Assembly: GCA_041396705.1 (NCBI GenBank) | Contig: JAWKYB010000014.1 | Coordinates: 124,001-188,000, forward strand | Reading direction: 5' to 3' | Source: Alphaproteobacteria bacterium | GTDB taxonomy: Bacteria; Pseudomonadota; Alphaproteobacteria; CALKHQ01 | DNA length: 64,000 nucleotides | Shown: one piece after another, positions 25,357-33,295 of the stretch | How the letters are laid out: every line of letters begins with the position of its first letter | Position numbering within the stretch: the stretch's first letter is position 1 | Notes under the pieces: generated by a model | Told to the model about the DNA's origin: nothing | What the model saw: only the letters and a program-made list of their open reading frames with translations | Database searches by the model: none | Position numbers and translations under genes: made by a program

Positions 25357-26142
25357 ATGCGTTCCCTCAGCATCGCGGCGACGGGCATGCTGGCCCAGCA
25401 GCTCAACGTCGAGGTGATCTCGAACAACATCGCCAACATGAACACCACCGGCTTCAAGAAGCGCCGGGCGGAGTTCCAGGACCTGTTGTACCAGAACAAC
25501 CGGCCGGTCGGCTCGACCTCGTCGGACATCGGCACGATCGTGCCGGCCGGCGTCCAGGTCGGCCTCGGCGTGCGCACCGCGGCGGTCTACCGGATCTCCG
25601 AGCAGGGCAACATGGCGGTGACCGACAATCCGCTCGACCTGGCGATCTCCGGCGACGGCTATTTCCAGATCGAGCTGCCCAGCGGCGACACCGCCTACAG
25701 TCGCGCCGGCTCGTTCCAGCTCAGCGCCGACGGCGAGATCGTCACCGCCGACGGCTATCGCCTGTCGCCGTCGATCGTGATCCCGGCGGACGCCACCGCG
25801 ATCGCGATCAACACCAGCGGCGAGGTGCTGGTCAACCTGGACGGCCAGGTCGACCCACAGAATGTGGGCCAGATCCAGCTGGCGCGCTTCGCCAACGAGG
25901 CCGGGCTCGAATCGATAGGCAGCAACTTCTTCCGCGAGACGCCGGCATCCGGCGCCGCCACCACCTCGTCGCCGGGCTCGGCCGGGTTCGGCACCATCGT
26001 GCAGGGCTTCCTCGAGACCTCCAACGTCAACGTGGTCCAGGAGATCACCAACCTGATCAACGCCCAGCGCGCCTACGAGATGAATTCCAAGGTGATCCAG
26101 GCGTCGGACGAGATGCTGTCGACCGTGAACAGGCTGCGGTGA
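25357..26142 (+). CDS. flgG: Flagellar distal rod protein FlgG
   Basis: The 261-residue protein has the classic FlgG N-terminus MRSLSIAATGMLAQQLNVEV with SNNIANMNTTGFKKRR and the FlgG-specific FQDLLYQNNRPVGS. The C-terminal VNVVQEITNLINAQRAYEMN and SKVIQASDEMLSTVNRLR close the coiled coil. An AAAGGAG site precedes the ATG. It follows flgF by 14 bp. FlgG forms the distal rod inside the P and L rings. Confidence 0.98.
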   Translation: MRSLSIAATGMLAQQLNVEVISNNIANMNTTGFKKRRAEFQDLLYQNNRPVGSTSSDIGTIVPAGVQVGLGVRTAAVYRISEQGNMAVTDNPLDLAISGDGYFQIELPSGDTAYSRAGSFQLSADGEIVTADGYRLSPSIVIPADATAIAINTSGEVLVNLDGQVDPQNVGQIQLARFANEAGLESIGSNFFRETPASGAATTSSPGSAGFGTIVQGFLETSNVNVVQEITNLINAQRAYEMNSKVIQASDEMLSTVNRLR

Positions 26143-27116
26143 TGACCATGCGCGCCATTCTCGCCTTCGCCGCCCTCGCCCTGGCCGCCGCCGGCGCAGA
26201 GGCCCTTGCCGCCGAGCCGCGCAGCCAGGTCGAGGTGACCGGCGCGATCGTCACGGTCGGCGACCTGTTCATCGATGCCGGCGATGCCGCCGGCGAGGCC
26301 GTGTTCTATGCGCCCGAGCCGGGCCGTGCGGTCGAGATCGGGCCCAACTTCCTGCATCGGGTTGCGCTTGGCTTCGACCTGGACTGGGCGCCGGGCAACG
26401 GCCTGGACCGGATCATCGTGCGACGCGCCGCCCAGGCGGTCGGCCTCGACGTGCTGGAGCCGGTGCTGCTGTCCGCGCTCGCCACGCGGGTCGGACCGCA
26501 GTTCAACCCGGATCACACGCAGATCGCGTTCGATTCCGGCATCGCCACCCGCTACCTGCCTGTCGACGTCACCCTGGAGCTGAATGCGCGCGACGTCGCC
26601 TACGATCCGCGCAGCCAGCGTTTCAGCGCGATCGTCGATATCGCGCCTGGCACCGCATACGCGACCAGCCTGCGGGCCAGCGGCCGGCTGCGCTCGGTGG
26701 TGCTGGCGCCGGTGCTGGTGCGACCGCTCGCCCGCAACGACGTCATCGGCGCCGCCGACGTGCAGTGGATGGAGGTCGACGCCGACCGGATGCCGTCCAA
26801 CGTGCTGCTCGATGCCGAGCGTCTGGTCGGGCAGACCGCCCGCCGGGCGCTGTCGCCCAACCAGCCGATCACCGAGGCCGACGTCACGCCGCCGGTCGCG
26901 GTGCGCCGCGGCGAGATCGTGACCATGGTGCTGGAAACCGGCTCGCTGACGCTGACCGCACAGGCCCGCGCGCTCGAGGACGGCGTGGTCGGCGAGGCCA
27001 TCCGTGTCGTCAACACCCAGTCGTCCCGCACCGTCGATGCGACGGTCGAGGCACCCGGCGTCGTGCGCGTCCAGGCGCCGTCCGCCGCCACCGTCATCCA
27101 GGCCAGCAACGGCTAA
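26142..27116 (+). CDS. flgA: Flagellar P-ring assembly chaperone FlgA
   Basis: The 324-residue protein has a signal peptide (ILAFAALALAAAGAEALA). Its C-terminal SAF/FlgA domain reads VVLAPVLVRPLARNDVIGAA, RMPSNVLLDAERLVGQTARR and IRVVNTQSSRTVDATVEAPG. The ATG at 26142 overlaps the flgG stop (TGATG); another ATG two codons later is equally possible. FlgA helps FlgI subunits assemble the P ring in the periplasm. It is longer than enterobacterial FlgA (about 220 residues), as is usual in alphaproteobacteria. Confidence 0.94.
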   Translation: MTMRAILAFAALALAAAGAEALAAEPRSQVEVTGAIVTVGDLFIDAGDAAGEAVFYAPEPGRAVEIGPNFLHRVALGFDLDWAPGNGLDRIIVRRAAQAVGLDVLEPVLLSALATRVGPQFNPDHTQIAFDSGIATRYLPVDVTLELNARDVAYDPRSQRFSAIVDIAPGTAYATSLRASGRLRSVVLAPVLVRPLARNDVIGAADVQWMEVDADRMPSNVLLDAERLVGQTARRALSPNQPITEADVTPPVAVRRGEIVTMVLETGSLTLTAQARALEDGVVGEAIRVVNTQSSRTVDATVEAPGVVRVQAPSAATVIQASNG

Positions 27117-27164
27117 CCCCGCGTGCAGACCGTGCGCAAAAGCTCACCCGAAGGAAAGAAATCC

Positions 27165-27929
27165 ATGTTCGATAACCTCCCCGCACGCACCCTTCTGCGC
27201 ATGGCCGGCGCCGCCGGCCTGGTGCTGATGCTGGCCGGTTGCGGCGCCGCCACCCGCATCTCCGAGATCGGCCAGGCGCCCGAGATGACGCCGATCACCA
27301 GCCCGACCCTGGAGCCGGGCTACCAGCCGGTGGCGCTGCCGATGCCGGCGCCGGAGCCGGTCGAGCGGCAGGCGGCGTCGCTGTGGCGGCCCGGTTCGCG
27401 CGCCTTCTTCCGCGACCAGCGCGCCGGACGCGTCGGCGATATCCTGACCGTGCTGATCGAGATCGACGACAGTGCGGCGATCAACAACTCGAGCTCGCGC
27501 AGCCGCACCAGCGCCGAGGACGCGACGCTCGACGCCCTGTTCGGCTACGAGGCCGACCTCAACGACGTGTTCCCGGAGACGGTCGACGCCAGCGACCTGG
27601 CGCGCTTCGGGTCGACATCGGGCACCAGCGGCAGCGGCACGGTGGACCGCGGCGAGCAGATCTCGCTGCGTGTCGCCGCGCTGGTGACACAGGTGCTGCC
27701 CAACGGCACGCTGGTGATCCAGGGCCGGCAGGAGGTCCGGGTCAACTTCGAGCTGCGCGAGCTGATCATGAGCGGCGTGATCCGGCCGGAGGACATCCGC
27801 GCCGACAACACGGTCAAGTACGACCAGATCGCCGAGGCGCGCATCTCCTACGGCGGCCGCGGCCAGATCACCGACGTCCAGCAGCCGCGCTACGGCGAGC
27901 AGCTGTTCGACATCATCATGCCCTTCTGA
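27165..27929 (+). CDS. flgH: Flagellar L-ring lipoprotein FlgH
   Basis: The 254-residue protein has a lipoprotein signal with lipobox LAGC (Cys near residue 26). It also contains FlgH signatures SLWRPGSRAFFRDQRAGRVG, ILTVLIEIDDSAAINNSS and the C-terminal IRPEDIRADNTVKYDQIAEA with YGGRGQITDVQQPRYGEQ. The ATG at 27165 has AAGGA about 9 bp upstream. FlgH forms the outer-membrane L ring. It ends the flgF-flgG-flgA-flgH operon and is followed by a strong terminator. Confidence 0.97.
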   Translation: MFDNLPARTLLRMAGAAGLVLMLAGCGAATRISEIGQAPEMTPITSPTLEPGYQPVALPMPAPEPVERQAASLWRPGSRAFFRDQRAGRVGDILTVLIEIDDSAAINNSSSRSRTSAEDATLDALFGYEADLNDVFPETVDASDLARFGSTSGTSGSGTVDRGEQISLRVAALVTQVLPNGTLVIQGRQEVRVNFELRELIMSGVIRPEDIRADNTVKYDQIAEARISYGGRGQITDVQQPRYGEQLFDIIMPF

Positions 27930-27950
27930 GCCGCCGTTCCACAGTCGACG

Positions 27951-27987
27951 CGAGAGGCCCGGCACCGATGCGCCGGGCCTTCTCGTT
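27951..27987 (+). terminator. Terminator after flgH
   Basis: A 13-bp GC-rich stem with one bulged T (CGAGAGGCCCGGC against GCCGGGCCTTCTCG) and a loop of about 9 nt lies 20 bp after the flgH stop and is followed by TTTC. It sits between convergent genes and may serve both. Confidence 0.65.
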
Positions 27988-27998
27988 TCGGCCGCGCG

Positions 27999-29171
27999 TC
28001 ACTGCGGGCTGTAGATCAGCCGGGCGCGCAGCAGGGCCATCATGTCGTCGGGATGCAGGCCGTGCTCGGGATCGACCCGGACATCGCCCAGGGTCGCGAA
28101 CGACACCGGCACTACGGGCTGCACGGAAACGCTCACCCGGTCGCCATCATAGCGGCCGAAATTGAGCATCATCCGCCGGATCTGCGCGATCGCGTCGGCC
28201 GCGGTGCCGTTGCCGCCGACCGTGCGTGCCGCATCGCCCATCTCGGCCAGCCCGTCGGCCAGCAGCTCGAAGGTCGGCACGCGCGCCTGCCCCATCGCGA
28301 TCGCCAGCACGGCGTCGGCAAGACCGGCGTCCCGATAGCTCAGCGATGCCGCCGACCATTCGATGAAGTCGAAGAAGCTTTCGCCGCTGCGCATGTCCGG
28401 GCCGAACGCCTCGCGCAGCTCGGTGCCGAAAGCGCCTGCGGCGGCGAGCGTCGCCTGCGCCAGATTCGACTGCAGGTCCACCCCCAGCCTGAGCGCGCCG
28501 TCGGTGGGCGATACCGTGAACGATGCGTCGAGATCGAGCGTCATGTCGCCGGCCTGCCACAGGCCCTCGCTCAGCGCCGTCAACACGCTGCCGCGGTAGA
28601 CGAAATCCCGGACCGACAGGGACACCGAGCGCGGCAGCACGCGCTGGCCCACCTCCGGCAGCCGGCGATCGCCGGTCGGGTCGGGATACCAGTCCGGCTC
28701 GGCGAGGTCGACGGTGACGACGATGCTGCCGTTGGCGCCGAAATCGATCGAACCGGACCCGGCGATCGTACCGGGCCGCCCGTCGTCGACACGGTAGGCG
28801 AACGCGACGTCGCCGGTGACGACGTCGTCGGCGAAGGGCCACGGGAAATCGGCGATGTAGCTGTTGCGCGACAGCGTCAGCCCGGCGACGGCAATATCGA
28901 CTGCCAGCGGCTCGCCGCCCATCAGCCCGTCGATGTCGATGTCGGCAACCGTCAGGCTGTCGGCCGAGATCGTGCCGAATTCGGGGACGCTGAGGCGGAT
29001 GCCGGTCAGCACCAGCCTTCCCTGCGCGTCGATCGTCTGGCTGTCGAAGGTGAGAAATTCCGGCGGAATCTGCTGCAGCAGGGGTGCAACCTCCTGCGGC
29101 GTCAGGGCATGGGCCGCAGAGGCGGCGGAGACGATGCCGCAGGCGGCCGTCCAACAGGCAATGTGTTTCAT
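27999..29171 (-). CDS. Periplasmic protein of unknown function
   Basis: I do not recognise this 390-residue protein. It starts with a signal peptide (cleavage near AHA, residue 22). The remainder is beta-rich and repetitive in character (VLTGIRLSVPEFGTISADSL, VADIDIDGLMGGEPLAVDIA), like AsmA/DUF2125-type periplasmic proteins, though without a clear match. It is transcribed alone, convergent to flgH and divergent from the second GST gene. Nothing in the sequence ties it to the flagellum beyond location. Confidence 0.7.
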   Translation of the reverse strand: MKHIACWTAACGIVSAASAAHALTPQEVAPLLQQIPPEFLTFDSQTIDAQGRLVLTGIRLSVPEFGTISADSLTVADIDIDGLMGGEPLAVDIAVAGLTLSRNSYIADFPWPFADDVVTGDVAFAYRVDDGRPGTIAGSGSIDFGANGSIVVTVDLAEPDWYPDPTGDRRLPEVGQRVLPRSVSLSVRDFVYRGSVLTALSEGLWQAGDMTLDLDASFTVSPTDGALRLGVDLQSNLAQATLAAAGAFGTELREAFGPDMRSGESFFDFIEWSAASLSYRDAGLADAVLAIAMGQARVPTFELLADGLAEMGDAARTVGGNGTAADAIAQIRRMMLNFGRYDGDRVSVSVQPVVPVSFATLGDVRVDPEHGLHPDDMMALLRARLIYSPQ

Positions 29172-29326
29172 TCCAATTCCCCTCGTCCGTCGTCCATCGC
29201 AATGCCCGTGGATTAGACCACGCCCAATGCGACTTTCCTATGGTCGCGGCCCATTGCCGGCGACCGGCCGCGCTGCGGATCGCGCCGGCCCGCATCGGCT
29301 GGCCGGCCGGCTCGCCGGTCTCTATC

Positions 29327-30031
29327 ATGGGCGCCATGACGACGATGCGAGAAGCGGCGGAAGCCGCGGCGGGCGCGCGCAACCCACCCATCGTGCTGTG
29401 GGGGCGCGCATCGTCGTGCAACGTGCAGAAGGCGATATGGGCCCTCGAAGAGCTCGGCCTGTGCTATCGCCGAATCGATGCGGGCGGCGATTTCGGCGGG
29501 CTGGACGACCCGGCCTATCTGGCGATGAACCCGCACGGCAGGATCCCGACGCTGCGCGACGGCGCTACGGTGGTATGGGAGAGCGAGGCGATCGTGCGCT
29601 ACCTGGCCGCGCGCTACGGCGCCGGTACGCTATGGCCGCAGGACCCCGCGGCGCGGGCGGCCGCCGACCAGTGGATGGCCTGGACCGCCGCCCGCCTCTA
29701 TCCGGACTGGATCGCGCTGTTCTGGCGGCTGGTGCGGACGCCGCCGGCGAAACGCGACAACGCGCTGATCGAGCGGCTGCGCGCGGCCACGGCGGAGCGG
29801 ATGGAGATGCTGGACCGGCACCTGGCGCACCGCCCCTTCGTCGCCGGCGACGCCCTGACCGTGGGCGACATTCCGGCCGGGATGACGCTCTATCGCTGGT
29901 TCGCGATGGCGATCGATCGCCCGCCGATGCCGCATCTGGAAGCCTGGTACCGGCGGCTGTGCGACCGGCCGGCCTACCGGGCGCGCATCTGCATCCCGTT
30001 CGACGAGTTGGTCGGCAAGGAAGGCTACTGA
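29327..30031 (+). CDS. Glutathione S-transferase family protein
   Basis: The 234-residue protein has the GST N-terminal fold (LWGRASSCNVQKAIWALEEL, NPHGRIPTLRDG, VVWESEAIVRYLAARYG) and a helical C-terminal domain with GDALTVGDIPAG. The SSCNVQK motif is typical of a large bacterial GST subgroup of uncertain substrate. The start is uncertain: ATGs at 29327, 29336 and 29345 are all possible and none has a strong ribosome site. The gene is divergent from the periplasmic protein and convergent with dksA. Confidence 0.88.
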   Translation: MGAMTTMREAAEAAAGARNPPIVLWGRASSCNVQKAIWALEELGLCYRRIDAGGDFGGLDDPAYLAMNPHGRIPTLRDGATVVWESEAIVRYLAARYGAGTLWPQDPAARAAADQWMAWTAARLYPDWIALFWRLVRTPPAKRDNALIERLRAATAERMEMLDRHLAHRPFVAGDALTVGDIPAGMTLYRWFAMAIDRPPMPHLEAWYRRLCDRPAYRARICIPFDELVGKEGY

Positions 30032-30049
30032 GGCGGGCTGGCCGCCTTT
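30031..30049. terminator. Weak stem-loop between GST and dksA
   Basis: AGGCGG and CCGCCT pair across a 5-nt loop, followed by TT on the plus strand, exactly between the convergent stops. Short stem and short T run make this a weak terminator. Confidence 0.35.
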
Positions 30050-30471
30050 CAGTCGTCGCGGCGCAGCCGCTCCTGGCGCTCGTGCAGTTCCTGCGCCTCG
30101 AGGCTCATGGTCGCGATCGGCCTGGCCTCCAGCCGCCGCAGCGCGATCGGCTCGTGCGTCATCTCGCAATAGCCGTAGCTGCCGTCGTCGATCCGGCGCA
30201 GCGCGGCGTCGATCTTGGCGATCAGCTTGCGCTGGCGGTCGCGGGTGCGCAGCTCGAGCGCGCGGTCGGTTTCCTTGGAGGCGCGGTCGGTCAGGTCGGC
30301 CTCGGCGAGGCTCTCATGCTGCAGGCTACGGATGGTCTCGGTCGATTCTTCCAGCAGTTCTTGGCGCCACTTCAGGAGCTTCTGCCGGAAATACTCGAGC
30401 TGCCGCTCATTCATGAAGTCCTCGTCCTCGGACGGACGATAGTGGCTGTCGAGTAGAATCCGATCGCCCAT
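30049..30471 (-). CDS. dksA: RNA polymerase-binding transcription factor DksA (Cys-poor)
   Basis: The 140-residue protein matches DksA: FRQKLLKWRQELLEESTETI starts the coiled coil, LTDRASKETDRALELRTRDR holds the tip acidic residue, and the globular end is DDGSYGYCEMTHEPIALRRL with EARPIATMSLEAQELHERQE. Only one of the four zinc-finger cysteines remains (CEMT and LSEA-like positions), as in several alphaproteobacterial DksA proteins. DksA works with ppGpp on rRNA and other promoters. The ATG at 30469-30471 is preferred. It lies near fliX on the same strand. Confidence 0.93.
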   Translation of the reverse strand: MGDRILLDSHYRPSEDEDFMNERQLEYFRQKLLKWRQELLEESTETIRSLQHESLAEADLTDRASKETDRALELRTRDRQRKLIAKIDAALRRIDDGSYGYCEMTHEPIALRRLEARPIATMSLEAQELHERQERLRRDD

Positions 30472-30638
30472 GTCCGACGCAACTCCCTCACCGCCCTGCC
30501 TACGACGACGGCGCGCTATATACCAACGCGTCGGGGCAGGCGCAAGCACATGGAAACGTTGGTGATCTGGGGCAGGTCATTGATCTAGAGGCATTTTTTC
30601 GATAAGCCTCGATCGGTTGCCCGTGAAGGCGGCGGCCG

Positions 30639-31076
30639 CTAGGGCCTGCGATCGTACTTCGCCAGCTCGACCTGCGCGCGCAGGTCGATCTCGTCGAGCA
30701 CGGCGTTGAGCCGCGGATCGTCGGTCTGCGAGCGCTGCTCGGCGATGGTCGAGACCAGCCGCTGGATCTGGCCCAGCGTCAGCTGACCGGTCAGCAGGGC
30801 GATGCGCAGGGCGTCGAGTTCGTCGAGAATCGATTCGCCGCGGGCGACGGCGCGCCGGCGGGCGGAACGGTCGCCGTCCACCGCCTGCAGCGCCACCATC
30901 GCGTCGATGCCGGTGAGCGCGCCCACGTTCGACACGGCGGCCGCGCTCTCCGCCGCGCTCGAAGCGCCGGCACGGCCGATCGCCGCGGCGAAGGCGCCGC
31001 CGGCACCGCTGCCGGCCGCCGCGGCCCGCTTCGGCGCCGATACGCCGCGCCGCGCTTCCGTCCGTTCGACCCGCAT
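30639..31076 (-). CDS. fliX: Class II flagellar assembly regulator FliX
   Basis: The 145-residue protein has a variable basic, Ala/Gly-rich N-terminus and the FliX C-terminal core: GIDAMVALQAV, RRAVARGESILDELDALRIA, LLTGQLTLGQIQRLVSTIAE and VLDEIDLRAQVELAKY. In Caulobacter FliX couples basal-body assembly to the sigma54 activator FlbD. The ATG at 31074-31076 gives a length close to Caulobacter FliX. It is divergent from flgI, the standard fliX-flgI arrangement. Confidence 0.93.
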   Translation of the reverse strand: MRVERTEARRGVSAPKRAAAAGSGAGGAFAAAIGRAGASSAAESAAAVSNVGALTGIDAMVALQAVDGDRSARRRAVARGESILDELDALRIALLTGQLTLGQIQRLVSTIAEQRSQTDDPRLNAVLDEIDLRAQVELAKYDRRP

Positions 31077-31117
31077 GCTCACACGCTCTCCATCGGCAAT
31101 AGTTGCACCGGCCATGG

Positions 31118-31132
31118 TTTATCCGAGGTTAA
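31118..31132 (-). promoter_or_regulatory. Possible CtrA box upstream of fliX
   Basis: Read on the minus strand, TTAACCTCGGATAAA matches TTAA-N7-TTAA with one mismatch. It lies 41 bp before the fliX start. Confidence 0.4.
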
Positions 31133-31246
31133 TGCGGCAAAGCCTGCCGGACCGGGCCGGCAAAGCTTGCCCACCGCCGCGCCCGCCGCCACCGGCCGAA
31201 AGTCCTATCCTACTGATTTGATGAAATTTTTCGCCAGGCTCCGCTC

Positions 31247-31261
31247 TGGCACGCGGTTCGC
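31247..31261 (+). promoter_or_regulatory. Sigma54 promoter upstream of flgI
   Basis: TGGCACGCGGTTCGC has the GG and GC of the -24/-12 elements at correct 10-bp spacing, with one mismatch at -12 (TCGC for TTGC). It lies 43 bp before the flgI ATG and should drive flgI through flgL. Confidence 0.65.
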
Positions 31262-31303
31262 TGGCGATCCGGGCACGCAGAACGCGCTCAATCGCAGGCA
31301 GTC

Positions 31304-32467
31304 ATGACACGCAGACTATTCCACACCCTCGGCCGCTTCCATCCGCTCGCAGCCATTCGCCTCCTCGCCTGGGCCACGCTGATCGCCGCCGGCCTCGCCG
31401 CCGCCATCAACCACGCCCATGCCGCCGTGCGGATCAAGGACATCGTCTCGTTCGAGGGCGTCCGCGACAACATGCTGGTGGGCTACGGCATCGTGGTCGG
31501 CCTGGACGGCACCGGCGACACGCTGCAGAACTCGCCCTTCACCGAGCAGTCGCTGGTCGGCATGCTGGAGCGGCTGGGCGTCAACGTCCGCGGCGAGAAT
31601 CTGCGCACGCGCAACATCGCGGCGGTCATGGTCACCGCCACCCTGCCGCCGTTCGCCCGCCAGGGCAGCCGCATCGACGTGTCGATCAGCTCTCTGGGCG
31701 ATGCCTCCAGCCTGCGCGGCGGCGCGCTGCTGGTCACCCCGCTGCTGGGCGCCGACGGCGAGGTCTATGCCGTCGGCCAGGGTTCGATCCAGGTCAGCGG
31801 CTTCGCCGCAGCCGGCCAGGCGGAAACCATCGTGCAGGGCGTGCCCACCTCCGGCGCCATCCCCAACGGCGCCATCGTCGAGCGCGAGGTCGCGTTCGCG
31901 ATGAACGAGGTGTTCGAGGTGCGGATGGCGCTGCGCAACCCGGATTTCACCACCGCGCTGCGCATCGCCGACGCCATCAACGCCTTCGCCGGCAACGGCC
32001 TGGCCGCAGCGGTCGACCCCGGCACCGTCGTCGCCGACGTGCCCGGCCGCTACAGCGGCGACATCGTTTCCTTCATCGGCGACATCGAGCAGCTGCTGAT
32101 CGAGCCGGACATGGCCGCGCGCGTGGTGGTCGACGAGGCGACCGGCATCATCGTCATCGGCCAGGACGTCCGCATCAGCACCGTGGCGATCGCGCAGGGC
32201 AACCTGACCATCCGCGTCACCGAGGACCCGCAGGTCAGCCAGCCGGCTCCCTTGGCCGAGGAGGGCACGACCGTCGTCGTGCCGCGCACGAACATCGCCG
32301 TCGACACCGGGGCCGACCGCCGCCTGGCCCTGCTGGGCGAGGGCGTGTCGCTGCAGGAGCTGGTCAACTCGCTGAACGCGCTGGGCGTCGGCCCGCGCGA
32401 CCTGATCTCGATCCTGCAGGCGATCAAGTCGGCCGGCGCGCTGCAGGCCGACCTGACGGTCCGCTGA
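31304..32467 (+). CDS. flgI: Flagellar P-ring protein FlgI
   Basis: The 387-residue protein has a signal peptide (cleavage near HAHA, residue 40) and FlgI signatures RIKDIVSFEGVRDNMLVGYG, VVGLDGTGDTLQNSPFTEQS, RNIAAVMVTATLPPFARQGS and the C-terminal LQELVNSLNALGVGPRDLIS. FlgI forms the periplasmic P ring around the rod. It is followed by the rod-binding FlgJ gene after 11 bp. Confidence 0.98.
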   Translation: MTRRLFHTLGRFHPLAAIRLLAWATLIAAGLAAAINHAHAAVRIKDIVSFEGVRDNMLVGYGIVVGLDGTGDTLQNSPFTEQSLVGMLERLGVNVRGENLRTRNIAAVMVTATLPPFARQGSRIDVSISSLGDASSLRGGALLVTPLLGADGEVYAVGQGSIQVSGFAAAGQAETIVQGVPTSGAIPNGAIVEREVAFAMNEVFEVRMALRNPDFTTALRIADAINAFAGNGLAAAVDPGTVVADVPGRYSGDIVSFIGDIEQLLIEPDMAARVVVDEATGIIVIGQDVRISTVAIAQGNLTIRVTEDPQVSQPAPLAEEGTTVVVPRTNIAVDTGADRRLALLGEGVSLQELVNSLNALGVGPRDLISILQAIKSAGALQADLTVR

Positions 32468-32478
32468 GGGAGGCAACG

Positions 32479-32793
32479 ATGATCGACACGCTCGGGTCCA
32501 CGTCCTTCGTCAACCTGCAGCCGGCACCGCCGAGGCCGCAGGCGCCGTCGGGCGACGTCGAGGCGGCCCGCAAGTCCGCCCAGGAATTCGAGGCCTTCGT
32601 CGTCGGCGAGTTCGTCGAGACCATGTTCCAGGGGATCGACGAGGACCCGATGTTCGGCGGCGGCACCGGCGGGCGCATGTTCCAGTCGCTGCTGCGCCGC
32701 GAATACGCCAACCAGATCGCTGAATCCGGCGGCTTCGGCATCGCCGACGCCGTCACCGCAGAATTACTTCGTGCCCAGGAGAATGCCCGATGA
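32479..32793 (+). CDS. flgJ: Rod-binding protein FlgJ (N-terminal domain only)
   Basis: The 104-residue protein matches the N-terminal rod-binding domain of FlgJ: ARKSAQEFEAFVVGEFVETM, DEDPMFGGGTGGRMFQSLLR and REYANQIAESGGFGIADAV. The muramidase domain found in enterobacterial FlgJ is absent, as is usual in alphaproteobacteria, so a separate enzyme must open the peptidoglycan. Its stop overlaps the next ATG by 4 bp (ATGA). Confidence 0.94.
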   Translation: MIDTLGSTSFVNLQPAPPRPQAPSGDVEAARKSAQEFEAFVVGEFVETMFQGIDEDPMFGGGTGGRMFQSLLRREYANQIAESGGFGIADAVTAELLRAQENAR

Positions 32794-33269
32794 ACGCCAT
32801 GGTACAGTCGCGGCAGGCTGCCGCCCCCGCACAGGCCCCCGCGATGCGCGCCGGGCTGGTCGGTACGTTGGTCGACACCACCGAGAGGCTGGCCGACGTC
32901 CTGCAGCGCGAGACCGATTTCCTGCGGCAGATGAACCTGAAGGGCGCCGCCGAGGTGCAGGTGGAGAAGGCGACCCTGGCCGAAACCTACGAGAAATGCG
33001 TGCGCGAACTGAGCGCCGGCGAAGGCGCCGCGTTCGTCGCGCTGGCCGGCCGCGAGCGGGCGGCACTGCAAAAGGTGGGCAAGCGGCTGGTCGATGCGTC
33101 GAGCGAGAACGAGCGGGCGCTCCGCGCGGTCCGGCAGGTCAACGAGCGCGTGCTCGCCGCCATCGTCGATGCCGCGCGCGAGCAGCGCACCGCGTCCCAC
33201 GCCTATGGCACGCGCGGGTTCGCCGCCGGCAACGGCGCCCTGTCGCTCGCGCTGGATCGCCAGCTCTAG
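32790..33269 (+). CDS. FlgN-like flagellar export chaperone
   Basis: The 159-residue all-helical protein has a FlgN-type core (LVDTTERLADVLQRETDFLR, VEKATLAETYEKCVRELSAG, RERAALQKVGKRLVDASSEN). It sits directly upstream of flgK and flgL, the hook-filament junction proteins that FlgN chaperones. The ATG at 32790 overlaps the flgJ stop. Sequence similarity in this family is low, so position contributes much to the call. Confidence 0.8.
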   Translation: MNAMVQSRQAAAPAQAPAMRAGLVGTLVDTTERLADVLQRETDFLRQMNLKGAAEVQVEKATLAETYEKCVRELSAGEGAAFVALAGRERAALQKVGKRLVDASSENERALRAVRQVNERVLAAIVDAAREQRTASHAYGTRGFAAGNGALSLALDRQL

Positions 33270-33295
33270 GCCGCCGAGGAACCGGAGAGACCGCC

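Noticed and set aside
30580..30612. GAGGC/GCCTC stem-loop with a T run between fliX and dksA
   Set aside because: The T run is inside the loop, not after the stem, so it does not fit a terminator in either direction.
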